This document shows, one piece after another, positions 29,751-38,710 of a DNA stretch of 40,197 nt (position 1 is the first letter of the stretch; each line of letters starts with the position of its first letter). A model generated the notes under the pieces. The model was not told the DNA's origin. It searched no databases and worked only from the letters and a program-made list of their open reading frames with translations. The translations under genes and the position numbers were made by a program. The DNA comes from Hyphomicrobiales bacterium (lineage in GTDB: Bacteria; Pseudomonadota; Alphaproteobacteria; Rhizobiales; Rhizobiaceae), in assembly GCA_900470805.1 (NCBI GenBank), contig UCCA01000038.1:1-40197 (forward strand). Direction: 5' to 3'.

Positions 29751-31555
29751 TGGCAATCAATCGCCTTCTGGCGTCTTCGGTCGATATCCCGAAGCCGGAC
29801 TTTTCTTGGCTCGATAGCCTCGCTTCGAACCTCGGCGATGCCGTGGACAAGAAGCAGGCGCAGGGGCTGATCAAGAAAAGCGTCAACGGCACCATCCAGC
29901 CGCAGCAGGCGCCACAGGGTTTCATTTCCCGACTGATGGGCGGTGGACAACCGGCAGCAACGCCCGCTTCTGCGCCCACGCAGACCGCGTCTGTGATGCC
30001 TGTGGAGCGCGGCCAGCCGCAGGGAAGCACCTATCAGCCGTTCATCGACACGGTGAAGACGAAGGTGACGAATCCATATGGCCTCGCTGCCGTGGCCGCT
30101 ACGGGCCGCGCCGAAAGCGGGTGGAGCCCACAGAACGCAGCTCGTTCGTGGTCGGACCCGAGCCAGTCCGGACAGGCCGGCACCGCTGGCGGCGTGATGT
30201 CGTGGCGCGCCGAACGCCTTCAGAACCTTCAGAACTACGCACGATCGAAAGGCGAGGAGGGCAATGGCTCTCCGGCAACGCAGGCCGAATTCTTCTTGAA
30301 TGAAGATCCGGCACTCGTGGCAAAGCTCAACTCTGCTCGATCGCCGCAGGAAGCGCAGAGCCTGATGAACAATGCGTGGAAGTTCGCCGGTTACGATCAG
30401 CCAGGCGGTGAGACAGCACGACGGATGGCACTCGCTCAGAACTATGCGGCCAACGACTTCAAGGATATTCCGCTTGAACAGGGCGATACAGGCGCTCCGC
30501 AGGCTGGCTATGTAGACCCTCAGGTAACGACCGCCTTCCGTGATCAGCCTCAGACCGCTGCTGCCCCCGCTGCAGCCCCTGTGCAGGTCGCAGACGCGAG
30601 TGGTGGTTTCCCGGCACCTGCGGCTCCCGCTGAAGCGCCTATCCGCGTGGACGGCGATCTACTGGGCAAGATGCTCACGAACCCCTATACGCGTGACGTC
30701 GGTTTGGAACTCTGGAAAACTACCGTCACGGGCCGCAAGGCTGGTTATGATTTCATGATGGCCCCGAACGGCGACTTGCTGCGCACTGACAAGCAGGGTG
30801 GTGTGGAGCGTGTAGGCAATTTCGCGAAGGCGGCGAACGGCCTTGGCGCTGATGAAGCGGGCCTCAACCTCGTGTATGGGCAGGACAAGGACGGCAACAC
30901 GATCGCATTCCAACCCCTAAAGGGTGGCGGCTTGCGACAGGTTGAGCTTCCTGCAGGCGCAAAGCTGACCCCCGGCATCAGCAACATCGACACTGGCACG
31001 GGAACGCTTAGCGTCAACACCAAGACCGGCGCCCCGGTCATGTCGACACCGAAGGATGTTCAGGGACAGAATGAACAAGCTGCGACCGGGAAAAATAATG
31101 CTGAAGCCGTTGCTGCCCTTCCACAGGTGGAATCGTCTGCTAGCCAGATCATGTCGGCGATAGATAGCCTCGCGTCAGACCCCTACCTTCCTTCAATGCT
31201 CGGCCCTGTGAATTCGCGGCTTAAGAACCTCTCGGCTGATGCGGAGCGCGTTCAATCCAAGATGGATCAGATTGGTGGGCAGACGTTCCTTCAAGCTTTC
31301 AACATGCTCCGTGGCGCTGGCCAGATCACCGAAGTCGAAGGCACGAAGGCGACAGCAGCCATGGGCCGCCTCAACACGGCTCAGAACGAAAAAGATTATC
31401 GAGATGCGCTCAACGAGCTTCGAGAAATCGTCGTTGGCTCCTTGAGCCGAGCGCGTGCAAAGGCCGGAAGAGGCCAATCTGAAACATCCGCACCTACCGC
31501 TGCCCAGCCTGGACAGGTGCGGCGCTACAATCCTGAAACCGGGAACATCGAATAA
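29750..31555 (+). CDS. Ejection protein with tail-lysozyme domain
   Basis: 601-residue protein. After a short head, residues about 88-225 form a phage tail lysozyme-type domain: YGLAAVAATGRAESGWSPQN with the likely catalytic Glu in GRAESGW, then AGGVMSWRAERLQNLQNYAR. The rest is long, helical and Ala/Pro rich. It should open the peptidoglycan during DNA ejection. It overlaps both neighbours by one base (TAATG), the position of P22 gp20. Confidence 0.82.
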   Translation: MAINRLLASSVDIPKPDFSWLDSLASNLGDAVDKKQAQGLIKKSVNGTIQPQQAPQGFISRLMGGGQPAATPASAPTQTASVMPVERGQPQGSTYQPFIDTVKTKVTNPYGLAAVAATGRAESGWSPQNAARSWSDPSQSGQAGTAGGVMSWRAERLQNLQNYARSKGEEGNGSPATQAEFFLNEDPALVAKLNSARSPQEAQSLMNNAWKFAGYDQPGGETARRMALAQNYAANDFKDIPLEQGDTGAPQAGYVDPQVTTAFRDQPQTAAAPAAAPVQVADASGGFPAPAAPAEAPIRVDGDLLGKMLTNPYTRDVGLELWKTTVTGRKAGYDFMMAPNGDLLRTDKQGGVERVGNFAKAANGLGADEAGLNLVYGQDKDGNTIAFQPLKGGGLRQVELPAGAKLTPGISNIDTGTGTLSVNTKTGAPVMSTPKDVQGQNEQAATGKNNAEAVAALPQVESSASQIMSAIDSLASDPYLPSMLGPVNSRLKNLSADAERVQSKMDQIGGQTFLQAFNMLRGAGQITEVEGTKATAAMGRLNTAQNEKDYRDALNELREIVVGSLSRARAKAGRGQSETSAPTAAQPGQVRRYNPETGNIE

Positions 31556-33612
31556 TGCCAGTTCGCATTAACGCCCCTGATGGCTCGATCGTTGAGTTCC
31601 CAGACGGGACTCCCGATGACGTTATGGCGAACGCCATGCGCAAGACATTCGGTGGTCCGTCGTCGTCAGCCCCTGCTGGAAAGCCCACTTCCGGCCGGCA
31701 CCTGAGCTACGAGGAAGGCCTTGCGGCAATGGATGCCGATGGCGCACAGGGCGCGGTTGGTACTGGCATGATGGGCGCTATTGAAGGCATTCCAGTTGCC
31801 GGCCCATTTATCAAAAACGGGCTGCAAAAGGCGGCGGCGGGCATCTCGTCGGTCATTGACGGCGAAAGCTACGATGACAACCTGAAACAGGCGCAGGCGA
31901 TCACCGATGAATCGCAGCGCGCTCACCCTGTCGCCAACACAGTGGGGCAGGTAGCCGGTGCAGTCGGGAGCATGATCCCTGCGGGGTCAACCGCCATCGG
32001 CGCTCGGGCGCTCGGTATGACTGGCCCTACGTTCCTTGGTCGTCTCGGCATGTCTGCCGGGTCGAATGCGCTGATTGCCGGCGCTGACTCGGCGGCACGC
32101 GGCGGAGACGCAAAGGACGTTGTGAACAGCACGGCCATTGGCGGAGGCATTGGTGCCGCAATTCCAGTGGTGGGCGCAGGTATCAATGCTGCCGTTCGTG
32201 GCGCTGGCAACGTTCTCGGCCCTCGCTTGTCCGCCGTCTTCAGCCCTGCACAGGAAGCAGAGCGGCGCGTTGGAACCGCTGTGGCCCGTGACGCAGCAGC
32301 AAATCCAGCTGGCGTCATGTCGGCCGCTGACGAAAGCGTGGCGCAGGCGGCAAATATCCCTGTCGTCAATGCCGATCGAGGCGGGGAAGTCACTCGCGCT
32401 CTTGCTCGCTCTGCTGCAAACCAGTCGCCGGAAGCGCGTGCTGCGATCGAGAAGACGGCAAGCGACCGTTTCGGCGCTCAGAGCCAGCGAGCAGTTGATT
32501 TTGTCAAGAAGGTCACAGGCGGCGCAGTCGATGACCTTGGCTACCAGCAGAACCTAACGAACCTAGCTCGTGCGGCCAATCGGCCCGCATATGCCGCTGC
32601 TGAAGCCGCGCCCGAAGCGCAGTCCATGTTTTCGCCGCGCATGCAGGAATTGATGCAGTCGCCGACCTTTCGAAAGGCCGTTGACCAGGTTCCGACCCGG
32701 AGCGCCGATCGAGGGGCTGTCGAAGGCTTCAAAGAGATCGGCAACCCATTCACCCAGAACAGCCAGGGTGCCTATGTGCTCAAGCAGAACGCCGATGGCA
32801 CGCTAGTCTCCCCGAGCCTCAAGTTTTGGGATCAGGTACAGCGCAATCTTCGTTCGGAAATGGATAAGGCCTATCGTGCTGGTGACAAGCAGACCGGATC
32901 GGAAATCAAAGGACTCCGCGATGCTTTGGTCGGCGACCTAGATACAACGGTTCCGGCATTCGGCGCGGCGCGGAAAGGCGCGGCAGCTTTCTTCGGTGCA
33001 GAAGATGCCCTTGACGCTGGCAAGCAGTTCGTCAACCAGCCCCGATCTATCCCAGAGGCAAAGGCCGCATTCGCAAAGTTCAAGCAGCCAGAAAAGGATG
33101 CTTTTGCCACCGGCTATGCTTCTGAACTCATCGACAAGATCAAGGCATCCGGAGACCGTACCAACGTCATCAACAGCGTGTTCAAGAGCCAAGCGTCACG
33201 AGAAAGTCTTGAGCTTGCGCTTGGGCCGGAACGCGCTCGTCAGATAGAGGCTTATGTCCGGGTCGAGGATCTCGTCGACAAGCTCCGCGGGTCTATGGGC
33301 AACTCCACAACGGCGCGCCAGCTTGTCGAGCTAGGCATCGGCGCAGGTGGCGGCTATGGCGTCACGGGTGACTGGAAAGGCGCCATCGGAGGCGCTGCCC
33401 TTATGAAGGGTGCTCGCTACGTTGGAGAACGTGCGGATGCTAAGGTTATGGAGAATATCGCCAAGCTGCTCACCCAAGACAATCCATCGGCCTTGAATGG
33501 AGCGGTGCAGTTCGCTGCGCGCAATCCGAAATACATGGTTGCCCTTGAGAAACTGAGCAACGCTCTGGGTGCGCCAGTGCGTGGCGCGGCCCTCTCGATC
33601 GGCAATCAATGA
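31555..33612 (+). CDS. Large internal virion/ejection protein
   Basis: 685-residue protein. It has an N-terminal domain (VRINAPDGSIVEFPDGTPDD), a Gly/Ala-rich hydrophobic region (about 65-225, for example GGGIGAAIPVVGAGINAAVR) that could insert in a membrane, and a long helical C-terminal part (DALVGDLDTTVPAFGAARKG and onward). It is the third gene of the ejection set, as P22 gp16. It probably forms the channel for DNA through the inner membrane. Convergent with the moron cassette, overlapping it by seven bases. Confidence 0.78.
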   Translation: MPVRINAPDGSIVEFPDGTPDDVMANAMRKTFGGPSSSAPAGKPTSGRHLSYEEGLAAMDADGAQGAVGTGMMGAIEGIPVAGPFIKNGLQKAAAGISSVIDGESYDDNLKQAQAITDESQRAHPVANTVGQVAGAVGSMIPAGSTAIGARALGMTGPTFLGRLGMSAGSNALIAGADSAARGGDAKDVVNSTAIGGGIGAAIPVVGAGINAAVRGAGNVLGPRLSAVFSPAQEAERRVGTAVARDAAANPAGVMSAADESVAQAANIPVVNADRGGEVTRALARSAANQSPEARAAIEKTASDRFGAQSQRAVDFVKKVTGGAVDDLGYQQNLTNLARAANRPAYAAAEAAPEAQSMFSPRMQELMQSPTFRKAVDQVPTRSADRGAVEGFKEIGNPFTQNSQGAYVLKQNADGTLVSPSLKFWDQVQRNLRSEMDKAYRAGDKQTGSEIKGLRDALVGDLDTTVPAFGAARKGAAAFFGAEDALDAGKQFVNQPRSIPEAKAAFAKFKQPEKDAFATGYASELIDKIKASGDRTNVINSVFKSQASRESLELALGPERARQIEAYVRVEDLVDKLRGSMGNSTTARQLVELGIGAGGGYGVTGDWKGAIGGAALMKGARYVGERADAKVMENIAKLLTQDNPSALNGAVQFAARNPKYMVALEKLSNALGAPVRGAALSIGNQ

Positions 33613-33770
33613 AAAAGGCTTACGACCCAAGCCCCAAAGCCGAATAGCTCGTTGCTCTTTAGCCACCAGGACACAGGCATCAAGATAGCAGCCGCCAGCA
33701 GATAGCTGAACATTGTGAGGGCGTCAGGTGAGCCCTTGGGCGGCTCATTAGGATTATGATCGATCTGCAT
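33606..33770 (-). CDS. Small membrane protein of the moron cassette
   Basis: 54-residue protein with two hydrophobic stretches (LTMFSYLLAAAILMPVSWWL and LFGFGAWVVSLF). The start at 33770 is five bases past the stop codon of the Rap1a-like gene; a TTG at 33788 is an alternative. It is read against the late genes, so it is expressed separately, probably in the lysogen. The role is unknown; superinfection exclusion is a usual task of such genes. Confidence 0.6.
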   Translation of the reverse strand: MQIDHNPNEPPKGSPDALTMFSYLLAAAILMPVSWWLKSNELFGFGAWVVSLFH

Positions 33771-33775
33771 GGGTT

Positions 33776-34102
33776 CTACATAGGGCAAATTTCGTTCACT
33801 GTCTTGATAATTGCGCCTAGTGCGCCTTGGGTCAACTCACTGGGGTGACTGATGATGTATTGCCGAACGGCGTCAAAAAGGACCGTGGAATTCAACTTTC
33901 CATCTACAAGGCACTTTCTTGTTCTCTTTAGTTCGTCCGTTTGTACGTCATCAACCACGGTTATCCGATAATCGATCGCCCCCAAGACGTAACCTGCTCC
34001 AAACTCTCGGTTTACCTGAAGTAGTTCGCCGCTGGTCATAGCTCTAGCGGAACACGGTGCCAACGACACCGACACGACTGCAACCACAAGCGAAAATCTC
34101 AT
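33776..34102 (-). CDS. Exported Rap1a/Tai-like protein (moron)
   Basis: 108-residue protein with a signal peptide (MRFSLVVAVVSVSLAPCSAR, cleavage near ARA-M). The mature part follows the Rap1a/Tai immunity fold: SGELL, GYVLGAIDYR, a Cys in RKCLVDG, then DAVRQYIISHPSELTQGALG and an end Cys. The first Cys of the usual pair is absent. Rap1a/Tai proteins block type VI amidase effectors in the periplasm. GGGGATGAGG lies before ATG 34102; ATGs at 34108 and 34114 are alternatives. In a prophage it could protect the lysogen. The family call is from memory. Confidence 0.6.
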   Translation of the reverse strand: MRFSLVVAVVSVSLAPCSARAMTSGELLQVNREFGAGYVLGAIDYRITVVDDVQTDELKRTRKCLVDGKLNSTVLFDAVRQYIISHPSELTQGALGAIIKTVNEICPM

Positions 34103-34158
34103 CCTCATCCCCATGCTGGCGTTGAGCCACCATGCACCAACTCGCGCGGGAAGTGAAT

Positions 34159-35031
34159 ATGGCAGGATATTGGCCCTCATCTGCTCAACAGATCAATGAT
34201 CTGAACGGCAAGCCGATCGTCGGCGCCAAGGCGTTCTTCTATCTCGGCGGCACCACTACGCCGCTTGAGGTGTATCGCGACTATGGCCTGACGAATCCGC
34301 ATCCGAACCCGTTGACGACTGATGGTTTCGGGCGGTTTCCTTCGGTCTTCCTTGATGAGGCCGATGGGTTCTACGATTTCCGTCTGACCACTTCCGGCGG
34401 AACATTGCTCTATACCGCCTCACAGATCCCAGTTATCGGGCCTTCTGTCGGTGGGGGCGGTGCTCCTCCGGCGCCTGTCGATCCCAACGCTGTCTTCAAG
34501 ACAGGCGACATGAAGCCACGCTATGACACAGGCTTTCACGAGGGCTGGGTGCGGCTCAATGCTCGCACGATCGGTTCGGCACTGTCTGGGGCATCGGAGC
34601 GCGCTGCGGCCGATTGCCAGCCGCTCTATGAACTCCTGTGGGCGGTAGACACGACCCTCGTTGTTCTTGGTGGGCGAGGCGCTTCCGCAGCCGCTGACTG
34701 GGCTGCAAACAAGCCGCTCACCCTTCCTGATTGGCGAGGCCGCGCCATCATCGGCGTGGATGTCATGGGCAACATCGCCGCGAACGTGATCACCGAGGCC
34801 TCCGCGCTTGGTTGGTCGGGGGGCGCCGCAACTCACAAGCTCACCATCGATGAGATGCCGGCGCACACCCACAAGGAATCTCAGGAGCACAATTATGGCG
34901 TGACAACCGGCCGCCCAGCGTCCGGCGGCCCCTTCGGGCCTATCGACGCTGACACCAGTTCAACGGGCGGCGGAGCGAACCATAACAACATCCAGCCGTC
35001 CAAGGCCACAACCATTTATATAAGGCTGTAG
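34159..35031 (+). CDS. Tail fibre protein with collar-type domain
   Basis: 290-residue protein. The N-terminus (QQINDLNGKPIVGAKAFFYL) is a phage virion-attachment type. The C-terminal half contains LPDWRGRAIIGVDVMGN and DEMPAHTHKE, the pattern of phage tail-collar (receptor-binding tip) domains, and ends in IYIRL. ATG 34159 with GGGAAG upstream is chosen over ATG 34132. It is the first gene after the moron and starts the fibre set. Confidence 0.82.
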   Translation: MAGYWPSSAQQINDLNGKPIVGAKAFFYLGGTTTPLEVYRDYGLTNPHPNPLTTDGFGRFPSVFLDEADGFYDFRLTTSGGTLLYTASQIPVIGPSVGGGGAPPAPVDPNAVFKTGDMKPRYDTGFHEGWVRLNARTIGSALSGASERAAADCQPLYELLWAVDTTLVVLGGRGASAAADWAANKPLTLPDWRGRAIIGVDVMGNIAANVITEASALGWSGGAATHKLTIDEMPAHTHKESQEHNYGVTTGRPASGGPFGPIDADTSSTGGGANHNNIQPSKATTIYIRL

Positions 35032-35033
35032 CC

Positions 35034-35378
35034 ATGTATCAGGGAACCTTTGACCCCGTTTCCAATCGCGCTGATTGGTTCGGGACGCTTCAGCTCGCCA
35101 ACGCGGACACGGGCGAGGTGATCACCGACCTTACCGGCGTCGACATCACTCTCGTCGTGCGTAAGGACCGCTGCGGGCCATACCTTACAGCCACGCTGGA
35201 TAACGCCAAGTTCGATGATCTCGGTGGCGGCGTCCTTCAGTGGCATTTCACCGCCTCCGAGATGGGCAACATCTGCGCGGATACATACCAGATCGGGATT
35301 ACCGTCAAGCGTGACGGCATCGTCGAGCAAGAGGTCATCGGCGTGCTGCCGATCATTGATGGAGTGGTGGGCCGATGA
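35034..35378 (+). CDS. Fibre-region structural protein
   Basis: 114-residue beta-type protein (TFDPVSNRADWFGTLQLANA, then LTGVDITLVVRKD and TYQIGITVKRDG). Small proteins like this precede fibre genes in several phages and may be adaptor or baseplate parts. It starts two bases after the collar gene and overlaps the next gene by four bases. Confidence 0.7.
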   Translation: MYQGTFDPVSNRADWFGTLQLANADTGEVITDLTGVDITLVVRKDRCGPYLTATLDNAKFDDLGGGVLQWHFTASEMGNICADTYQIGITVKRDGIVEQEVIGVLPIIDGVVGR

Positions 35379-36475
35379 GCGCGAATCTTGTTTTGAACGT
35401 CCTGCCGCGCTTCCCGGCTCACATCCGGGCCACGGATGGCCTCGTGGTAGCGATCGAGAACGCTGTCGATCTGGTTGTTAAGCCGGACTTCGGCGCGCTT
35501 GTTCCTGTGCCGGCCGTTACCAATCCCGCGATGACGTATTTCCAGGCTTGGGACAAGAGCATTGACTATTATCAGAGTATCTCCTTTCAGGATTTCTCTG
35601 ACAACCTCGCCGATCAGGTCTTGGCCGGAACCCTTCTGGCGTTAAAAAACGTCACGTTCGCTGCTGACCAGGGCGTCTACTTCAGCAATGCAAACACCGC
35701 CAACGCCTACGCCCTTTCTGCCTTCGTGCGGGGGATTTCAGGTTCCTCCGATGCGACCGCCTTCAAAACAGCTTTGACGCTCTCGAAATCCGATGTCGGG
35801 TTGTCGAACGTGGACAATACGTCAGACGCCGGGAAGCCCGTCAGCACCGCCCAGCAGACGGCGATCAACCTCAAGGCCAACCTTGCATCGCCGACTTTCA
35901 CAGGCGACCCCAAAGCGCCAACGCCCACGGCAGGCGACAACGATACCTCTATCGCGACAACGGCTTTTGTCACCGCAGCTATCGCTGCGGCCCCGTTCGG
36001 CATCAAGCGCTCCGCCACTGTCACGGCTTCAGGCGCGGCGATTGATTTTGCCGTACCGACTGGCGCGGTACGGGTCGGCTTGACCCTCAACGGCATCAGC
36101 ACCACAGGAACGAGCACGATTATCGCGCAGCTTGGGGATGCTGGCGGGGTAGAGACTACGGGCTACGCCTCTGGCGGTATCCATGCGAGCAACGCTTCCG
36201 CAGCTTCTGTCACGCCGATCACGAACGGCTATCTGATGATGATCGTAAACGCTGCAACGGAAGCGTTCAGCGGCAGTTATGTGATGGATCTTGTCGGATC
36301 AATTGCCGATTGGGTTGGCTCCGGCGTCATCCAAAGTGACGGCACGACCCGAACAACGGCAGGCGCGGGCAGGAAGCCTTTGGCGCCAGGACCGATCACA
36401 ACTCTCCGCCTCACGACAGCCAACGGCACCGACACTTTCGATGCAGGCACTGTTACCGCTTTCTGGGAGTTTTAA
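35375..36475 (+). CDS. Tail fibre protein
   Basis: 366-residue protein. The central block (LSKSDVGLSNVDNTSDAGKP, then NLASPTFTGDPKAPTPTAGD and TTAFVTAAIAA) is the repeat found in tail fibres of many phages. N- and C-terminal domains differ and would give virion attachment and receptor contact. ATGA overlap with the previous gene. Confidence 0.85.
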   Translation: MSANLVLNVLPRFPAHIRATDGLVVAIENAVDLVVKPDFGALVPVPAVTNPAMTYFQAWDKSIDYYQSISFQDFSDNLADQVLAGTLLALKNVTFAADQGVYFSNANTANAYALSAFVRGISGSSDATAFKTALTLSKSDVGLSNVDNTSDAGKPVSTAQQTAINLKANLASPTFTGDPKAPTPTAGDNDTSIATTAFVTAAIAAAPFGIKRSATVTASGAAIDFAVPTGAVRVGLTLNGISTTGTSTIIAQLGDAGGVETTGYASGGIHASNASAASVTPITNGYLMMIVNAATEAFSGSYVMDLVGSIADWVGSGVIQSDGTTRTTAGAGRKPLAPGPITTLRLTTANGTDTFDAGTVTAFWEF

Positions 36476-36478
36476 GCT

Positions 36479-36808
36479 ATGCCTATTCGTCTCATCGTTC
36501 CGCTTGATGGTGAACCCTACGAAGAAGAATGGGATCCGACGCAAGAGCCTGGCTATATTCCTCCGGCTGATCCCGGCCCGCTGCCTTACACCATTGCAAA
36601 ATCCACCCCATGGATACGCATGACCGGCGACGAGGCAGAACTCATCACAGGCGCCATGCAACAGGCAGACGCCAGAATGAAGGGCATCTATGATGCCTCC
36701 ACGTATCTCAGCAGCGCCGATCCGCTCTGGTCCACACTTCACGACATGATCGCCTCGACGCTCAATTCCTCAACCCGTGCCGATGAACTCCTAGCCCCGG
36801 AGACCTGA
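36479..36808 (+). CDS. Probable fibre-associated or chaperone protein
   Basis: 109-residue acidic protein. A loose N-terminus rich in Pro and Glu is followed by a helical block (WIRMTGDEAELITGAMQQAD, then RADELLAPET). The placement between two fibre genes and the ending style recall tail fibre assembly factors. It is a weak call. Confidence 0.62.
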   Translation: MPIRLIVPLDGEPYEEEWDPTQEPGYIPPADPGPLPYTIAKSTPWIRMTGDEAELITGAMQQADARMKGIYDASTYLSSADPLWSTLHDMIASTLNSSTRADELLAPET

Positions 36809-36809
36809 C

Positions 36810-37448
36810 ATGCCTCCCAAGCTTCCGCCTGCCGAAACACTGACCGGGAACGAGGTTGCCGTTGTCATCCAGAGCGGCAAGCCTGTGACCACGACGGTGC
36901 AGAAGATTGCCAATCGGGGTCCGACCGCGACTGGCGCTCAGGGGCCGAAGGGCGACAAGGGGGATAAGGGTGACACAGGAGCGACCGGCCCAACGGGTTC
37001 TCAAGGCTCGCAGGGAGCGAAAGGGAACACCGGAGACACCGGACCACAAGGCCCATCTGGTGCAACCGGCCCCAAGGGAGATACAGGCTCTCAAGGACCG
37101 TCTGGCCAAGCGGGCGCTGCTGGCGCCCAAGGTGTGAAGGGCGATACCGGGGCGACCGGTGCGCCAGGCACTCCCAAGCGCGTAGAGCGATTCTCCGGCG
37201 TCACCAATGCCAGCGGGATCGCGGCTATCACCTTCTCCCCCGCCTTCGAAGCCGTCCCTGACATTGACGTCATTCAAGGCTGGATAGGCGATCAGGAAGT
37301 GGGCGGCGGCGTTGTCGCCGGTTCAGCCACCAAGACCGGCTGCAACGTCCTCGTGAAGGTCTCCCGCGGAACTCTGCTTCTCACCAGCGGGCCATTCCAG
37401 ACCGCAGGCGCTGGCGTATCCGTCACCGTGCGGGCCATCGGCAACTAG
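36810..37448 (+). CDS. Collagen-like tail fibre protein
   Basis: 212-residue protein. Residues about 42-122 are an unbroken run of Gly-X-Y triplets (GPKGDKGDKGDTGATGPTGS and onward), about 27 repeats, which would form a triple helix. The C-terminal domain (KRVERFSGVTNASGIAAITF) is a beta-type trimer tip. It starts one base after the previous stop codon. It is likely a rigid side fibre. Confidence 0.85.
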   Translation: MPPKLPPAETLTGNEVAVVIQSGKPVTTTVQKIANRGPTATGAQGPKGDKGDKGDTGATGPTGSQGSQGAKGNTGDTGPQGPSGATGPKGDTGSQGPSGQAGAAGAQGVKGDTGATGAPGTPKRVERFSGVTNASGIAAITFSPAFEAVPDIDVIQGWIGDQEVGGGVVAGSATKTGCNVLVKVSRGTLLLTSGPFQTAGAGVSVTVRAIGN

Positions 37449-37461
37449 CATCGGAGCATCC

Positions 37462-37536
37462 ATGTTTCGCCAGGTCTTCAAGCTGGCACCGCGCTCGGTG
37501 CTGGTCTACCCATCCCTATGCCTATGCGCTGGCTGA
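37462..37536 (+). pseudogene. Truncated 5' remnant of a DUF7338-like gene
   Basis: A 24-codon frame, MFRQVFKLAPRSVLVYPSLC and then LCAG, with a good ribosome site (GGAG five bases upstream). It resembles the first 20 residues of the intact gene at 38177 (MFRQFHQVAKMAPGAIALYP): MFRQ is identical and LAP/MAP and VYP/LYP align. It ends in the 3' part of the reverse-oriented HNH gene. It is probably the stump of a copy interrupted by that gene. Confidence 0.55.
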
Positions 37537-38076
37537 TCGTTTAGGTGCGCGAGGGCGCGCGGGCCGAGCACCATGGGTTGGCGAAAACCCATATTTTGAG
37601 TTCGCCTCTTTGCGTGCATGCGCAGCTTGATCGATCGTGTCGTAGCGCCCGACATAGGTCTCAACGCCTTTGACGCTAATGGTAACGACCCATTTTTCTG
37701 TCCGAGAGCATCGGGAGACTCCAGTTACGCCGCTTTTGTTATCTGATCGAATCCCCAAGTTCCGAGAACTCTCCAGGGGAGAAACATCTCGCAGGTTAGA
37801 GGCTCTGTTATCGGCTCTATCCCCATTGACGGCGCTGACATGATCGTCTGGCCAAGCGCCATAGTGAAGCAGCCATGCAACCCGATGGGCTTTGTAGGGT
37901 CGTTTGAAAATGCGGCCAACTCGATACCCGTCTATTGAAGCTGTGAATGCTTCCTTTCCGGCATAGCGAGTATTCCACGATTGCGGCGCTTCCGGCCTTT
38001 GGCGCCAAAAGAGCTTTCCCGTTTCGGGATCATACTTGAGAAGCGCGCTCACTTGCGCGTAAGACAATTCAGCCAT
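37522..38076 (-). CDS. HNH-AP2 homing-type endonuclease
   Basis: 184-residue protein. The start (YAQVSALLKYDPETGKLFWR) and AHRVAWLLHYGAWPDDHVSA, then NGDRADNRASNLRDVS, form the HNH_3 nuclease domain. Residues about 115-160 (SGVTGVSRCSRTEKWVVTIS, then GVETYVGRYDTIDQAAHARK) form an AP2 DNA-binding domain. This pair is typical of phage free-standing homing endonucleases. It is opposite to all late genes and separates a gene remnant from an intact homologue. Confidence 0.85.
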   Translation of the reverse strand: MAELSYAQVSALLKYDPETGKLFWRQRPEAPQSWNTRYAGKEAFTASIDGYRVGRIFKRPYKAHRVAWLLHYGAWPDDHVSAVNGDRADNRASNLRDVSPLESSRNLGIRSDNKSGVTGVSRCSRTEKWVVTISVKGVETYVGRYDTIDQAAHARKEANSKYGFSPTHGARPARPRAPKRSASA

Positions 38077-38176
38077 CTCAACCTCTTGACAGGTGGGGTG
38101 TGGTTAGAACGCGTCGTCGGCCTGCAAGCCTTCGGCGCGTTCGTCGTTTATAGCACTCGAAGCTAAGGAATCCAAC

Positions 38177-38683
38177 GTGTTCAGGCAGTTTCACCAAGTC
38201 GCCAAAATGGCGCCGGGGGCTATAGCCCTGTACCCTATCCTTGCGCTTTTCTCTTGGGCTGCGACCCTAACTGCATGGCTGCTAGCCCCATTGATAGCCG
38301 CTATTTCAATGGCAACCGGAAACAACGAAGTGCGCTTTCTGAACTGGTTTTACACGCACGACGCCAGTTTGGATGGCGGCATTGAACAGGGCAAGGACGG
38401 GTATGATCCGGCCGCTACCGGCTGGAAACTGTGGTGGCAAAGGGTCTCTTGGATAGCCAGAAATCCCGCCTACCGCTTCAACGCCTATGTGCTGGGCTAC
38501 TCGGCAGAGGCGTCGGCGCTCATCTTCGAATCCGGCGAGCCCTATCCCCCGGTGAAGCACTGGACGGTGATCGAGCTTAAGGGCGGCCGCCGCGTCTTCG
38601 GCTATCGCAACGGCGGCAAGTGGTTCGGCTGGAAGCACACGCCGATCGCCGGCCGGTACCAGCTCAAAAGCAAGCCTTTCTGA
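38177..38683 (+). CDS. DUF7338-like phage membrane protein
   Basis: 168-residue protein with an N-terminal membrane helix pair (GAIALYPILALFSWAATLTA and WLLAPLIAAI) and the conserved blocks WFYTHDASLDGG, WKLWWQRVSWIARNPAYRFN and YVLGYS. This pattern marks a phage family annotated DUF7338; the function is unknown. It lies just before the lysis genes. The GTG start has AAGGA seven bases upstream. Confidence 0.75.
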   Translation: MFRQFHQVAKMAPGAIALYPILALFSWAATLTAWLLAPLIAAISMATGNNEVRFLNWFYTHDASLDGGIEQGKDGYDPAATGWKLWWQRVSWIARNPAYRFNAYVLGYSAEASALIFESGEPYPPVKHWTVIELKGGRRVFGYRNGGKWFGWKHTPIAGRYQLKSKPF

Positions 38684-38710
38684 CATCCCTCACAATTCGG
38701 AGAACTGACC

